From: Actomonas aquatica | GTDB lineage: Bacteria > Verrucomicrobiota > Verrucomicrobiia > Opitutales > Opitutaceae | Direction: 5' to 3' | Assembly: GCF_019679435.2 (NCBI RefSeq) | Contig: NZ_CP139781.1 | Coordinates: 1,426,001-1,490,000 of the forward strand | DNA: 64,000 nucleotides | Part shown: piece after piece, positions 24,038-32,170 of the stretch | Layout: each line of letters starts with the position of its first letter | Position numbering within the stretch: position 1 is the stretch's first letter | Notes under the pieces: model-generated | The model's database searches: none | What the model saw: only the letters and a program-made list of their open reading frames with translations | Told to the model about the DNA's origin: nothing | Position numbers and translations under genes: made by a program

Positions 24038-25174
24038 ATGGCTAAGAAGATCCCCACCCGCTCCGCCTCCCCCAAAGCGACCGCCAAGAAACCTTCATCC
24101 CCTAAGCCAGCCAAAAAATCCTCTCCCACCAAAAAGACCGCCGCCACCAAACCTGTTGCCAAGAAAGCCGCCGTGAAAAAAGCGCCGGCCAAAAAGAAAG
24201 CTTCCGGCAAGGCCACCAAGGCTCTGCCCGTGAAAAAGGCGCCGGCCAAGAAAACCACCGCTAAAACATCTCCCGCCAAAAAAGCCGCCCCGACCAAGGA
24301 CAGCGGCACGAAATCTGTTTCCACCGTTAAGAAAGCGACCAAATCGCCGAAGAAAGCTGCGGCCACCCCGTCAGCTCCGGCCAAAGCCGCGACCAAAACC
24401 AAATCCACTTCTGTGAGTTCCTCTGGAAAACCCAAACCCACCAAAAAGTCCGCCCTGCGCAGCCGAGCCCTCGGTCGCGCCAAAGGCTCCAAATCGATCG
24501 CCTTCTCCCTCGATGAGGTGAAGGAAATCGCCAAGACGGCCGCCCAGCGCGAGGAGGAGGAAAACAAGGCCAAGGCGACCAAGACCGCCGAGAAGAAGGC
24601 CGCCATCGAGGCCTCCCTCAAGGCCGCCAAACCCTCCCACGTCGCCGCCGCTTCCCTCGCCGACATCCTCGGCTTCAACCCGGCCGGCGGCGCCAAAAAC
24701 AATTACGACGATCCGTCCCAAGTGCCGGACAAATACCGTCGCTATTACAAGGCCCTGCTCGAGCTCCGCGAGGCGCTCACCGGCCAGATCGACCAGCACT
24801 CCGAAGACACGCTCAAGCGTTCCTCCAAGGATGACGCCGGCGACCTGTCGTCCTACGGCCAGCACATGGCCGACGCCGGCACCGATACCTTCGACCGCGA
24901 CTTCGCCCTCTCTCTCGTCGCCAACGAGCAGGAGGCGCTCTCCGAGATCGAGGCCGCCATCCAGCGCATCAAAAAGGGCACCTACGGCGTCTGCGAAGTC
25001 ACCGGCAAACCCATTCCCAAGGACCGCCTCATGGCCGTGCCCTTCACCCGCTACTCGGCCGAGGCCCAGAAGCAGCTGGAGCGCAACCGCCTCCGCGTCC
25101 GCTCCCAAGCCGGTCTCTTCGGCGAAATGGGCGAAGACGGTCCCACCCTCAGCGACACCAGCGAGGACGATTGA
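24038..25174 (+). CDS. Histone-H1-like / DksA-TraR fusion protein
   Basis: 378 residues. The first ~150 residues are Lys/Ala/Pro/Thr-rich with repeated K-K-A-P-A-K-K blocks, like H1-type nucleic-acid-binding tails. The C-terminal ~140 residues form a DksA/TraR-like coiled coil and globular part (D-T-F-D-R-D-F-A-L-S-L, then Y-G-V-C-E-V-T-G-K-P-I-P-K-D-R-L). The normal C4 zinc finger is reduced to one Cys, so zinc binding is probably lost. Known DksA proteins modulate RNA polymerase. The gene starts 24 bp after ileS and precedes lspA, so likely one operon. Confidence 0.85.
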   Translation: MAKKIPTRSASPKATAKKPSSPKPAKKSSPTKKTAATKPVAKKAAVKKAPAKKKASGKATKALPVKKAPAKKTTAKTSPAKKAAPTKDSGTKSVSTVKKATKSPKKAAATPSAPAKAATKTKSTSVSSSGKPKPTKKSALRSRALGRAKGSKSIAFSLDEVKEIAKTAAQREEEENKAKATKTAEKKAAIEASLKAAKPSHVAAASLADILGFNPAGGAKNNYDDPSQVPDKYRRYYKALLELREALTGQIDQHSEDTLKRSSKDDAGDLSSYGQHMADAGTDTFDRDFALSLVANEQEALSEIEAAIQRIKKGTYGVCEVTGKPIPKDRLMAVPFTRYSAEAQKQLERNRLRVRSQAGLFGEMGEDGPTLSDTSEDD

Positions 25175-25211
25175 TCATCCGTAGCGGCGGCCCCGGCCGC
25201 CGCTTTCTGCG

Positions 25212-25796
25212 GTGAGCGCCCCCGATTCGCCTTCGCCGGAGACCACTCCGGCCCCCCTTTCCAGCCAGCCGCCCGCGCGCGACTGGCTGTCTCGCTTTGC
25301 GGCCTACCGCCTGCTCTGGATCCTCGCGCTCACCACCCTGGTATTCGACCAGGTGAGCAAGTTCTGGATCGTGCAGCACCTGCCCCTCGGCACCTACCAC
25401 CTGCAGCAAGGGGCCATCCCGGTCATCGAGGGTTTCTTCCATCTCGTGCACGTCGGCAACACCGGCGCAGCCTGGAGCCTGTTTACCGGCAAATCCACCC
25501 TGCTCGCCCTGCTCGCCGCCTTCACCCTCGGCGCCATCTACTGGTGGCGCCATGAACTGGGCCTGCGCGACCGCATGGTGCAGTGGGCCTTCGGACTGCT
25601 CTGCGGCGGCATCGTCGGCAACCTCATCGACCGCATCGCCTATAAACACGTGGTCGACTTCCTCGACTTCCACTTCGGCAGTTACACCTACCCCACCTTC
25701 AACATCGCCGACAGCGGCATCTGCATCGGCGTAGGGTTATACCTGATACATTCGCTGAGGCAGCCACCGGAAGGTGAAAACCCCAAATCCCAATAA
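25212..25796 (+). CDS. lspA: Lipoprotein signal peptidase II
   Basis: 194 residues from a GTG at 25,212. An Asp protease of the inner membrane that cuts prolipoproteins. It has four hydrophobic segments; catalytic Asp are in G-N-L-I-D-R (motif with V-V-D-F-L-D-F after it) and F-N-I-A-D-S-G. The N-terminal ~25 residues are a Pro/Ser-rich extension. The last ~18 codons and the stop lie in the first unit of a 143-bp triple repeat, so the C-terminus (ending E-N-P-K-S-Q) has been replaced by repeat DNA. Substrates include the lipobox proteins at 55.8 and 59.2 kb. Confidence 0.95.
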   Translation: MSAPDSPSPETTPAPLSSQPPARDWLSRFAAYRLLWILALTTLVFDQVSKFWIVQHLPLGTYHLQQGAIPVIEGFFHLVHVGNTGAAWSLFTGKSTLLALLAAFTLGAIYWWRHELGLRDRMVQWAFGLLCGGIVGNLIDRIAYKHVVDFLDFHFGSYTYPTFNIADSGICIGVGLYLIHSLRQPPEGENPKSQ

Positions 25797-26170
25797 ACAA
25801 ATCCCAACCGATCAGACATGGTTGGGATTTGGGGTTTAAACCATTGGGATTTCCGACGCCCCGCGTCGGCGCGTCGGCCTTATTCCTGATACATTCGCTG
25901 AGGCAGCCACCGGAGGGTGAAAACCCCAAATCCCAATAAACAAATCCCAACCGATCAGACATGGTTGGGATTTGGGGTTTAAACCATTGGGATTTCCGAC
26001 GCCCCGCGTCGGCGCGTCGGCCTTATACCTGATACATTCGCTGAGGCAGCCGCCGGAGGAGGAAAACCCCAAATCCCAATAAACAAATCCCAACCGATCA
26101 GACATGGTTGGGATTTGGGGTTTAAACCATTGGGATTTCCGACGCCCCGCGTCGGCGCGTCGGCCTTATT
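25742..26170. repeat. Three tandem 143-bp units between lspA and yicC
   Basis: Units start at 25,742, 25,885 and 26,028. Each contains the end of lspA including its stop codon, then a palindromic block of AAATCCCAA words with the complement TTGGGATTT, then a small GC palindrome (GACGCCCCGCGTCGGCGCGTC). Units differ at a few bases. The last unit ends at the stop codon of yicC, where ACATTCGC occurs in both flanks. There is no other gene in 25,797-26,165. Confidence 0.95.
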
Positions 26171-27020
26171 CCACATTCGCGATTTGCTCGCGCACGCGCT
26201 CGAGTTCGTTCTTCAGCTCGATGACGTGTTTGGAGATTTCCAGGTCGTTGGCCTTGCTGCCGATGGTGTGGATCTCACGACCGATTTCCTGCAGGATGAA
26301 CTCACCTTTGCGGCCGATCTCGCCGTCGGTTTTGAGCAGCGCCTCCAGCTGCTGCAGGTGGCTTTTCAGGCGGGTGAGTTCTTCGGTGATGTCGGAACGA
26401 TCGGCAAAGAGCGCAACTTCCTTGAGCACGCGTTCGTCGGACGGATCCAACTCCAGGTCGGCCTCCCGCAGGCGCTTGAACAGCAGCTCTCGGTAAGCCG
26501 GCGCGACCTGCGGCGCGCGTTCCGCGACGGCCGCCACGTTTGTCCTCAGAATTCCAATACGCGTGAGAAAATCGATCAGCAGGGCTTCCCCTTCCTTGGC
26601 CCGCATCGCGGCAAAGGCGCGCAGGGCCTCCTCGACCGCCGACAGCACCGCGTCCTCCACCGCCTCATCGAGTTCAGGTTCGACGGACGCACGACGGTCG
26701 TTGGCGATGTCCCACAACAGGCGGGCATCGGGTTGAAACGGCAGCCCGTTGGCGTCGGCGATCCGGCGCAGGCGCTCGAGTGCAGCCTCGACTTTGGCCT
26801 CGTCGCCGCTGGCGGCTTCCATGCCCACCTGGACATGCACCTTGCCACGGGTGGCCACCTCACGCACGGCCTCGGCGATCTTGCTCTCAAGAGCCGCCCA
26901 AGCCTCCGGCAGCCGCATCGTCAGATCGAGTGTCTTCCGATTCACCGAGTTCACCTGCACCACCACGGACCCGCTCCCCAACGAAGCCACCGCCCGCCCA
27001 AATCCAGTCATACTCTTCAT
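26166..27020 (-). CDS. yicC: YicC-family endoribonuclease
   Basis: 284 residues. N-terminal M-K-S-M-T-G-F-G-R-A and the C-terminal block G-R-K-G-E-F-I-L-Q-E-I-G-R-E-I-H-T-I-G-S-K-A are typical of YicC, described as a metal-dependent endoribonuclease in E. coli. Cytosolic. Convergent with lspA; its last codons abut the triple repeat. Confidence 0.95.
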   Translation of the reverse strand: MKSMTGFGRAVASLGSGSVVVQVNSVNRKTLDLTMRLPEAWAALESKIAEAVREVATRGKVHVQVGMEAASGDEAKVEAALERLRRIADANGLPFQPDARLLWDIANDRRASVEPELDEAVEDAVLSAVEEALRAFAAMRAKEGEALLIDFLTRIGILRTNVAAVAERAPQVAPAYRELLFKRLREADLELDPSDERVLKEVALFADRSDITEELTRLKSHLQQLEALLKTDGEIGRKGEFILQEIGREIHTIGSKANDLEISKHVIELKNELERVREQIANVE

Positions 27021-27037
27021 GCCCTAGTCCATGAAGA

Positions 27038-27471
27038 GAAATCCCAACCGCTTAAATCCCAAATCCCAAATAGTTACCGTCCCAAACGATTGATGATCGC
27101 CGAGAAGATCGAGACGAACTGCATCGCTTCATCAACCAAACGAGCACGCTCGATTGCCAATGGCTCAGCGGTGCCGACATCCACCAAAGACAGCCACAAG
27201 CGCGATTCCTTGGCTTCTTTGCGGCAGATGCGAAACCTCATCAGTTTGTCCTTCGGCCCCAATGCGTCATCGGCTTCGATGTAGTTGGCGGCCACAGATC
27301 CGGAAGCGCGCACCAATTGCTTCACATCCTCACGATTGCTCACAGTGCATGGGAGCATTTTTACAAACGCTCGCACCTCTCGAGCAAACCGCTCCGTCCT
27401 TGGTCCCAAATCCTCCGGCTCCTTCATCGCTTCATTCCGTTGGGATTTGGGATTTCCTCTGTTGGGATTTC
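27038..27471 (-). mobile_element. 434-bp element with 33-bp inverted repeats and one gene
   Basis: The left end (27,038-27,070) and right end (27,439-27,471) are inverted copies: each starts GAAATCCCAAC and continues AAATCCCAAATCCCAA after a variable 5-6 bp. The four-helix-bundle gene fills the space between. It lies between yicC and trpB. The same words build the palindromes in the triple repeat 1 kb away. I infer a small mobile or once-mobile unit; no transposase is present and no target duplication is clear. Confidence 0.65.
27074..27427 (-). CDS. Four-helix-bundle protein (23S rRNA intervening-sequence type)
   Basis: 117 residues. Pattern F-A-x-x-V-R-A-F near 14-21, then R-A-S-G-S-V-A-A-N-Y-I-E-A, then R-I-C-R-K-E-A-K-E-S-R-L-W-L: the family once found as an ORF inside 23S rRNA insertions and related in fold to Avd of diversity-generating retroelements. 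Role unknown; the conserved positive face suggests nucleic-acid binding. It starts at the ATG at 27,425-27,427 just inside the right inverted repeat and stops just inside the left one. No reverse transcriptase or variable repeat is nearby. Confidence 0.9.
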   Translation of the reverse strand: MKEPEDLGPRTERFAREVRAFVKMLPCTVSNREDVKQLVRASGSVAANYIEADDALGPKDKLMRFRICRKEAKESRLWLSLVDVGTAEPLAIERARLVDEAMQFVSIFSAIINRLGR

Positions 27472-27481
27472 GGCTGGGCGA

Positions 27482-28720
27482 TCAGTGCAACTCAACACCC
27501 AGCAGCTTCGCGACTTGCGATACGTCTTTATCTCCTCGTCCGCTCAGATTGATCACGAGGATCTCATCCTTGCCCATCTCCTTGGCGCGTTTGACGCCGT
27601 GCACGAGGGCGTGGGTCGATTCGAGGGCCGGGATGATGCCTTCGGTGCGGGAGAGGAGTTGGAAGGTCTCCATCACCTCGTCGTCGCAGGCGTAGGCAAA
27701 GTCGATGCGCTTACGGTCCCGGTAATAAGCGTGCTCCGGACCGATCGCGGCATAGTCGAGACCGGCACTCACCGAGTGCGTGAGCTCAATCTGGCCGTCC
27801 GGATCCTGCAGGATGTAGGTCTTGCAGCCCTGCAGCACGCCGAGCTTGCCGCCTTCAAAACGCGCCGCGTGGTCGCCACGCGTGATGCCGCGGCCACCCG
27901 CTTCGACGCCGACGAGACGCACCGCCTCGTCTTCCAGAAATTCGAAGAAGAACCCGATCGCATTCGAGCCACCGCCCACACAGGCGATCATCTCGTCGGG
28001 CAGTCGGCCCTCGGCGGCGAGGATCTGTTCCTTGGTCTCCAAGCCGATCACGCGGTGGAAATCGCGCACCATCATCGGATACGGGTGCGAACCCAGCGCC
28101 GAGCCGAGGATGTAGTGCGTCTCGCGCACATTCGTCACCCAGTCGCGCATGGCTTCGTTGATCGCTTCCTTGAGGGTCTTCTGACCGGCTTCCACGCCAA
28201 TCACCTCGGCCCCCATGAGACGCATGCGAAACACGTTCAACGCCTGCCGCTCCATGTCGACTGCGCCCATGTAAACGCGGCAACTCAGCCCAAACTTCGC
28301 ACACACCGCCGCCGTGGCCACGCCGTGCTGACCAGCTCCCGTCTCGGCGATGATGCGCTTCTTACCCATGCGTTTGGCGAGCAGCGCCTGGCCGATCGCG
28401 TTGTTGATCTTGTGCGCGCCCGTGTGCAGCAGGTCCTCACGCTTCAGGTAAATCTTGGCGCCGCCGCAATGCTCGGTGAGACGCTCGGCGAAATAGAGCT
28501 CGGTCGGGCGACCGGCGAACACCTTCAAATGGTGACGCAGCTCCTCGATGAAGGACTCGTCCTGCCGCGCCGCCTCGTAGGCCTCGCCGAGCTCCTTGAG
28601 CGCGGTCATGAGGGTTTCCGGCACGTAAACGCCGCCGTAAGGCCCAAAGTGTCCCGCGGCATCGGGCAGCGAGAAACGATCGTGGGTCGGGGCGGAGGGA
28701 GAATCGACAGGAGTGGACAT
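27482..28720 (-). CDS. trpB: Tryptophan synthase beta chain
   Basis: 412 residues from the ATG at 28,718-28,720 (a GTG four codons earlier is possible). PLP enzyme joining indole and serine to tryptophan. PLP-Lys in H-T-G-A-H-K-I-N-N, Gly-rich phosphate loop [10 protein letters not shown], and the N-terminal [12 protein letters not shown]. No trpA lies next to it in the window. Confidence 0.97.
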   Translation of the reverse strand: MSTPVDSPSAPTHDRFSLPDAAGHFGPYGGVYVPETLMTALKELGEAYEAARQDESFIEELRHHLKVFAGRPTELYFAERLTEHCGGAKIYLKREDLLHTGAHKINNAIGQALLAKRMGKKRIIAETGAGQHGVATAAVCAKFGLSCRVYMGAVDMERQALNVFRMRLMGAEVIGVEAGQKTLKEAINEAMRDWVTNVRETHYILGSALGSHPYPMMVRDFHRVIGLETKEQILAAEGRLPDEMIACVGGGSNAIGFFFEFLEDEAVRLVGVEAGGRGITRGDHAARFEGGKLGVLQGCKTYILQDPDGQIELTHSVSAGLDYAAIGPEHAYYRDRKRIDFAYACDDEVMETFQLLSRTEGIIPALESTHALVHGVKRAKEMGKDEILVINLSGRGDKDVSQVAKLLGVELH

Positions 28721-29072
28721 GGGAACGCTCACACTGGAACCCGCTTCGCCCCACTGGCAAACCGGATTTCGCCGGGGCCAAGCGTCTCAGCCAAATGTAG
28801 CAGCGGCCGTCTCGGCCGCTGCGGCCAATCCACTGCAGAACGGCCGACACGGCCGTTGCTACAACACTCCGCGCTCGTCACCGCGCTGTAGGGCTGCCGC
28901 TTGCGGCACGCCGCCCTGCCCCTCGGCCAATCCACCGCAGCACACGGCCGACACGGCCGTTGCTACAACACTCCGCGCTCGCCACCGCACTGTAGGGCTG
29001 CCGCTTGCGGCACGCCGCCCTGCCCCTCAGAGCCGCCCGCCGCCTAACGCCTAATACCTAACACCCAACCTC
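28721..29072. repeat. Intergenic hairpin repeats with a 104-bp tandem duplication
   Basis: No gene. A TGTAG-hairpin (AGCGGCCG..CGGCCGCT) lies at 28,796-28,821. Then a block containing CGGCCGACACGGCCGTTGC and GGGCTGCCGCTTGCGGCACG occurs twice, at 28,841-28,924 and 28,945-29,028 (period 104). These belong to the same GC-hairpin family found in other gaps of the window. Confidence 0.85.
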
Positions 29073-29528
29073 CTACGCCTTCACCGAATCGAACACCATC
29101 ACCTTGGCCCAGCGGTGCTCATTCTCATCGATGAACTTCTGGTGCAGCGGATGGCTCTGGTAGGTCGCCTGCGCTTCGAGGCTGTCGAACAGCAGGATCT
29201 CCGACGCGCTGTAACTGTTCTCCACCACTTCGCGCTTTTCTGTGTCGGCCGGCACGCCGACGTGCAGCCCTTTCACGCCCGGGATCTCGGCGAGCGCGCG
29301 AATGCCATCGAGCAGCGCATTGAGGTCTTCTTTTGAATCCGGGTTCTTCAGCCAAAAGAAGACGTGGTGAACGAGAAAGGTATCTTGGAGTTTGGACATG
29401 GTGGACGAGGTTGTAGCGGTCTGGCCGTTGGCGCCAACCGCGAACATCGCGCCCAGGGCGGCGGCACCCGCGACAAACTCGCGGCGGTTAAGCGAAGGCG
29501 CGGACGGGCTGGCGGAGGACGGTTTCAT
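29073..29528 (-). CDS. Exported Dabb (stress-responsive A/B barrel) protein
   Basis: 151 residues from the ATG at 29,526-29,528. Twin-arginine-type signal N-R-R-E-F-V-A-G-A-A-A-L-G (about 14-26). The mature part has V-H-H-V-F-F-W-L-K (about 54-62), H-V-G-V and S-H-P-L-H-Q-K-F, typical of Dabb barrels, small dimeric alpha+beta proteins. Tat export suggests folding or cofactor loading in the cytosol before export. It follows the bicupin gene by 23 bp on the same strand, so likely one transcript. Substrate unknown. Confidence 0.85.
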   Translation of the reverse strand: MKPSSASPSAPSLNRREFVAGAAALGAMFAVGANGQTATTSSTMSKLQDTFLVHHVFFWLKNPDSKEDLNALLDGIRALAEIPGVKGLHVGVPADTEKREVVENSYSASEILLFDSLEAQATYQSHPLHQKFIDENEHRWAKVMVFDSVKA

Positions 29529-29551
29529 TTCGGGCACGCCGCACCAGCGCC

Positions 29552-30328
29552 TCAACGCCACTGAAACGCAAAGTAGCGCGACGGTTTTTCGCCGTGGGTG
29601 AACAGTGAGTGCGGATCGTTTGCCGCCACAAAATACACGTCGCCCGGTTTGCCGATGTAGCTCTCGCCGTTGATCTGCAAATCCACGTGCCCTTCGAGCA
29701 TGATCACCATCTCCTCGGCCTCGTGGGTGTGCACCGGGTGGTTTTGCACGCCCTGCACCAGCGTGGTCTCGTGCAACTCAAACAACCGCAGCGTCTCGGT
29801 CGTGCCGTTAAAGAAACCGCGCCAGCCTCCCCGCGGATTGGCCGAGAAAGGCACCTCCGCCGAATCGTAGATCGCCGAACTCAGCCGCTTCTCCGCGTCC
29901 CCCTCCGCGTCGAAGCCGAGGCGGCTCTTGTAACGTAAAACATAATACGTGACCGGCTCGTCGCCCGTATTGGACCAGCCATGCGGATCACCGGCCAACG
30001 CAATCGCCACACTGCCCGGACCCACTTCCTTGGTGAGCTCACCCACGGTGATCGTGAGCCGACCTTCCTTCACCACGATCATCTCCTCCATGTCGTCGTG
30101 CGTATGCGGCGCATGCGGTCTCTGACCGGGGTTGAGCGTCGTGGCGTGCACCAAAATCCGCGAGGCGTCCGCGCCTTCACCGGCGAAGATCTCCCGACGC
30201 TCGCCGCTGTTCGTCTGCTCGACCGGCAACGCGTCCCAGCCCCAGACACCAGATTGTAACCTTTCACCACCGAGGGCGACCGACAGGGATGACGCGGACA
30301 TTAGACAGCAAAGGACGAGGGTTTTCAT
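29552..30328 (-). CDS. Exported two-domain cupin protein
   Basis: 258 residues from the ATG at 30,326-30,328 (M-K-T-L-V-L-C-C), giving a signal peptide; an upstream start at 30,376 is less likely. Two cupin barrels: metal motif H-A-P-H-T-H-D-D-M-E-E-M near residues 74-85, and H-P-V-H-T-H-E-A-E-E-M near 196-206. The bicupin plan resembles ureidoglycine aminohydrolase and oxalate or gentisate enzymes, but export to the periplasm is unusual for those. Sits upstream of the Dabb gene. Confidence 0.82.
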   Translation of the reverse strand: MKTLVLCCLMSASSLSVALGGERLQSGVWGWDALPVEQTNSGERREIFAGEGADASRILVHATTLNPGQRPHAPHTHDDMEEMIVVKEGRLTITVGELTKEVGPGSVAIALAGDPHGWSNTGDEPVTYYVLRYKSRLGFDAEGDAEKRLSSAIYDSAEVPFSANPRGGWRGFFNGTTETLRLFELHETTLVQGVQNHPVHTHEAEEMVIMLEGHVDLQINGESYIGKPGDVYFVAANDPHSLFTHGEKPSRYFAFQWR

Positions 30329-30446
30329 AGGGGCAGACCCCACCCAACGACTGCTCCCCACCGCACCGCAAGCCACCCGACGCCGGGTCTCGCCAATCGT
30401 TAAACTTCAGTTGATTCGCCCCCACCGCCTCCGCACAGTGCCGCCC

Positions 30447-31352
30447 GTGCCGATCCGTCTTCGCCTCGCCACTCTTCTTTTCCTCCTGCTCGCCTCGCCC
30501 CTCGTCCACCTGCGCGCCGACGACGTCGCGACGACCGACCTCGACACCGCATGCGACCTCTTCAACGAGCGCCGCTACGCCGAAGCCCAACCGCTCTTCG
30601 AAGCCGCCCTCGCGGCCGAGCCCAACAACACGACCGCCCTGCTCCACCTTGGCAAACTCGCCGCCAAACGTCGCGAGCGCGAGCTGGCCGTTGATTACCT
30701 GCAACGCGCCGTCGACCTCGAGCCGGACAACGCCGAGTTCCAATTCGAATACGGTGCCGCCTGCAGCTTGCACGCCGGTTCCCTCGGCACGTCCTTCGGC
30801 GCGCTCCGCCAAGCCCACCGCGGTCGCAAAGCCATGGAACGCGCCGTCGAACTCGCGCCCGAAAACCTGATCTTCCGCCAAGGTCTGCTGGAGTTCTACG
30901 CCACCGCTCCCGGCATCGCCGGCGGCTCCATGCGCAAGGCCTTTGAGCAAGCCGAGGCCATCGCCACCCGCGACGCCGACCAAGGCGCCTTTGCCCGCGC
31001 CAACCTGCAGCGCGCCGAAGACGATCACGCCGGCGCCCTCGCCACCCTCGGCGGCATCCTCGAACGCGCGCCCGACAACTACTTTGCCCTCTATCAGTTC
31101 GGCCGTTGCGCCGCCGAGTCCGGCCTCGAACTCGAACGCGGTCTCGCCGCCCTGCAGCATTGCCTCGAACTACCGGCCCCCGACAAAGGTGCTCCGCCCG
31201 CTTACGTGTGGTGGCGCATCGGCGAGATTCAGGCGCAACGCGGCGATCCGTCCGCCGCCCGCGAGGCCGCCGCCCGCGCCCTCGAGCTGGCTCCCAATGA
31301 TCAGCGCCTGGCTCGCGGAGTGGCCGATATCGCCAAAATACCGGACGCCTGA
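30447..31352 (+). CDS. Exported TPR protein
   Basis: 301 residues from a GTG at 30,447 (another GTG at 30,438 is possible); the frame is open from 30,132 but that part overlaps the cupin gene. Signal peptide L-R-L-A-T-L-L-F-L-L-L-A-S-P. Then TPR-like helices: A-E-A-Q-P-L-F-E-A-A-L-A-A-E-P-N-N, a second at about 60-93, and more toward the end (A-A-R-E-A-A-A-R-A-L-E-L-A-P-N). Probably a periplasmic scaffold. Downstream are the creatininase genes, 56 bp away. Confidence 0.8.
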   Translation: MPIRLRLATLLFLLLASPLVHLRADDVATTDLDTACDLFNERRYAEAQPLFEAALAAEPNNTTALLHLGKLAAKRRERELAVDYLQRAVDLEPDNAEFQFEYGAACSLHAGSLGTSFGALRQAHRGRKAMERAVELAPENLIFRQGLLEFYATAPGIAGGSMRKAFEQAEAIATRDADQGAFARANLQRAEDDHAGALATLGGILERAPDNYFALYQFGRCAAESGLELERGLAALQHCLELPAPDKGAPPAYVWWRIGEIQAQRGDPSAAREAAARALELAPNDQRLARGVADIAKIPDA

Positions 31353-31408
31353 ACCCATCCGCCGTCGCGCTCCCACCTTGGCAGGGAGGTTGCTAAACGC
31401 GTCGGCCA

Positions 31409-32170
31409 ATGCCAGTCGCTCCCGTTTCCCACACTCCGCTGTGCGTCGCCCACGACGCCACCTTCTGGCCGTGGCACCGCTGGCCGGAGTTCGCCCACTG
31501 GCCCGACCCGGCCTCCACCCTCGTGGTGGTGCCCATCGCCGGCTTCGGTGAGTGGGGCCTCGGCCACGGTCAGGACGTCGAGGAGACCGTGCTCAACCAC
31601 GTCCTGCGACGTGCCCTGGAACTGGATACACCCGCGCCGCACTCCCTGCTCGTCATCCCGCCGCTGCGCTTCGTCTTCGCGCCCAATGACGACAGCCCCT
31701 TCGCCCTCGATCCGCCCACCTTCCACACGCTGCTGGAAGAGGTCGTCACCTCAATCAAAGCGTCCGGCTTCCGCCGCATTCTGCTCTACAATGCCAGCCC
31801 GTGGAACGATCCCCTCACCGCCGCCGCCGCCCGCGACCTGCGCATAGATCACGAACTGCAGATGTTCCGCATCTGCCTGAGCGGACTCGATCTCGGCTTC
31901 GACGCCGCGACCAATCCCCACCACCGCGACCTGCAGACCCTGCTCACCGGCCTCACTGGCGCGGCGCCCCGCGGTCCCGCCGCCGAGGGCGCTCTGCCGC
32001 TCGCCGCAGCGACCGATGCGGCCACCGCCCTGCTCGACCGCGCCGCCACGCGCCTCGCCGGCCTGCTCGGTGAAATCCAAGCCTGGCCCGCCCTTCCCGA
32101 CGAAGGCCGCATCCCCCGCGCCGTCCCGCCCGCCGCCTCGACCTCGACCCCGACCACGCCCTCCGCATGA
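31409..32170 (+). CDS. Creatininase-family protein lacking metal ligands
   Basis: 253 residues. Overall fold pattern of the creatininase / amidohydrolase family, but the usual E-x-H-G-x-H-L-P ligand block reads E-W-G-L-G-H-G-Q-D-V-E-E and the usual N-T-H-G-G-N block reads N-A-S-P-W-N. Most metal-binding residues are therefore gone. The C-terminal ~25 residues are Pro/Ser/Thr-rich and probably disordered. The stop overlaps the ATG of the next gene (ATGA), which codes for the intact paralogue. Likely a non-catalytic partner in a mixed oligomer; an altered activity is possible. Confidence 0.75.
   Translation: MPVAPVSHTPLCVAHDATFWPWHRWPEFAHWPDPASTLVVVPIAGFGEWGLGHGQDVEETVLNHVLRRALELDTPAPHSLLVIPPLRFVFAPNDDSPFALDPPTFHTLLEEVVTSIKASGFRRILLYNASPWNDPLTAAAARDLRIDHELQMFRICLSGLDLGFDAATNPHHRDLQTLLTGLTGAAPRGPAAEGALPLAAATDAATALLDRAATRLAGLLGEIQAWPALPDEGRIPRAVPPAASTSTPTTPSA

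Noticed and set aside
25742..26170. CRISPR array
   Set aside because: Only three units of 143 bp with no unique spacers and no cas genes; the units carry the lspA end.
27074..27427. Diversity-generating retroelement accessory protein (Avd)
   Set aside because: The fold family is related, but there is no reverse transcriptase, template repeat or variable repeat nearby.
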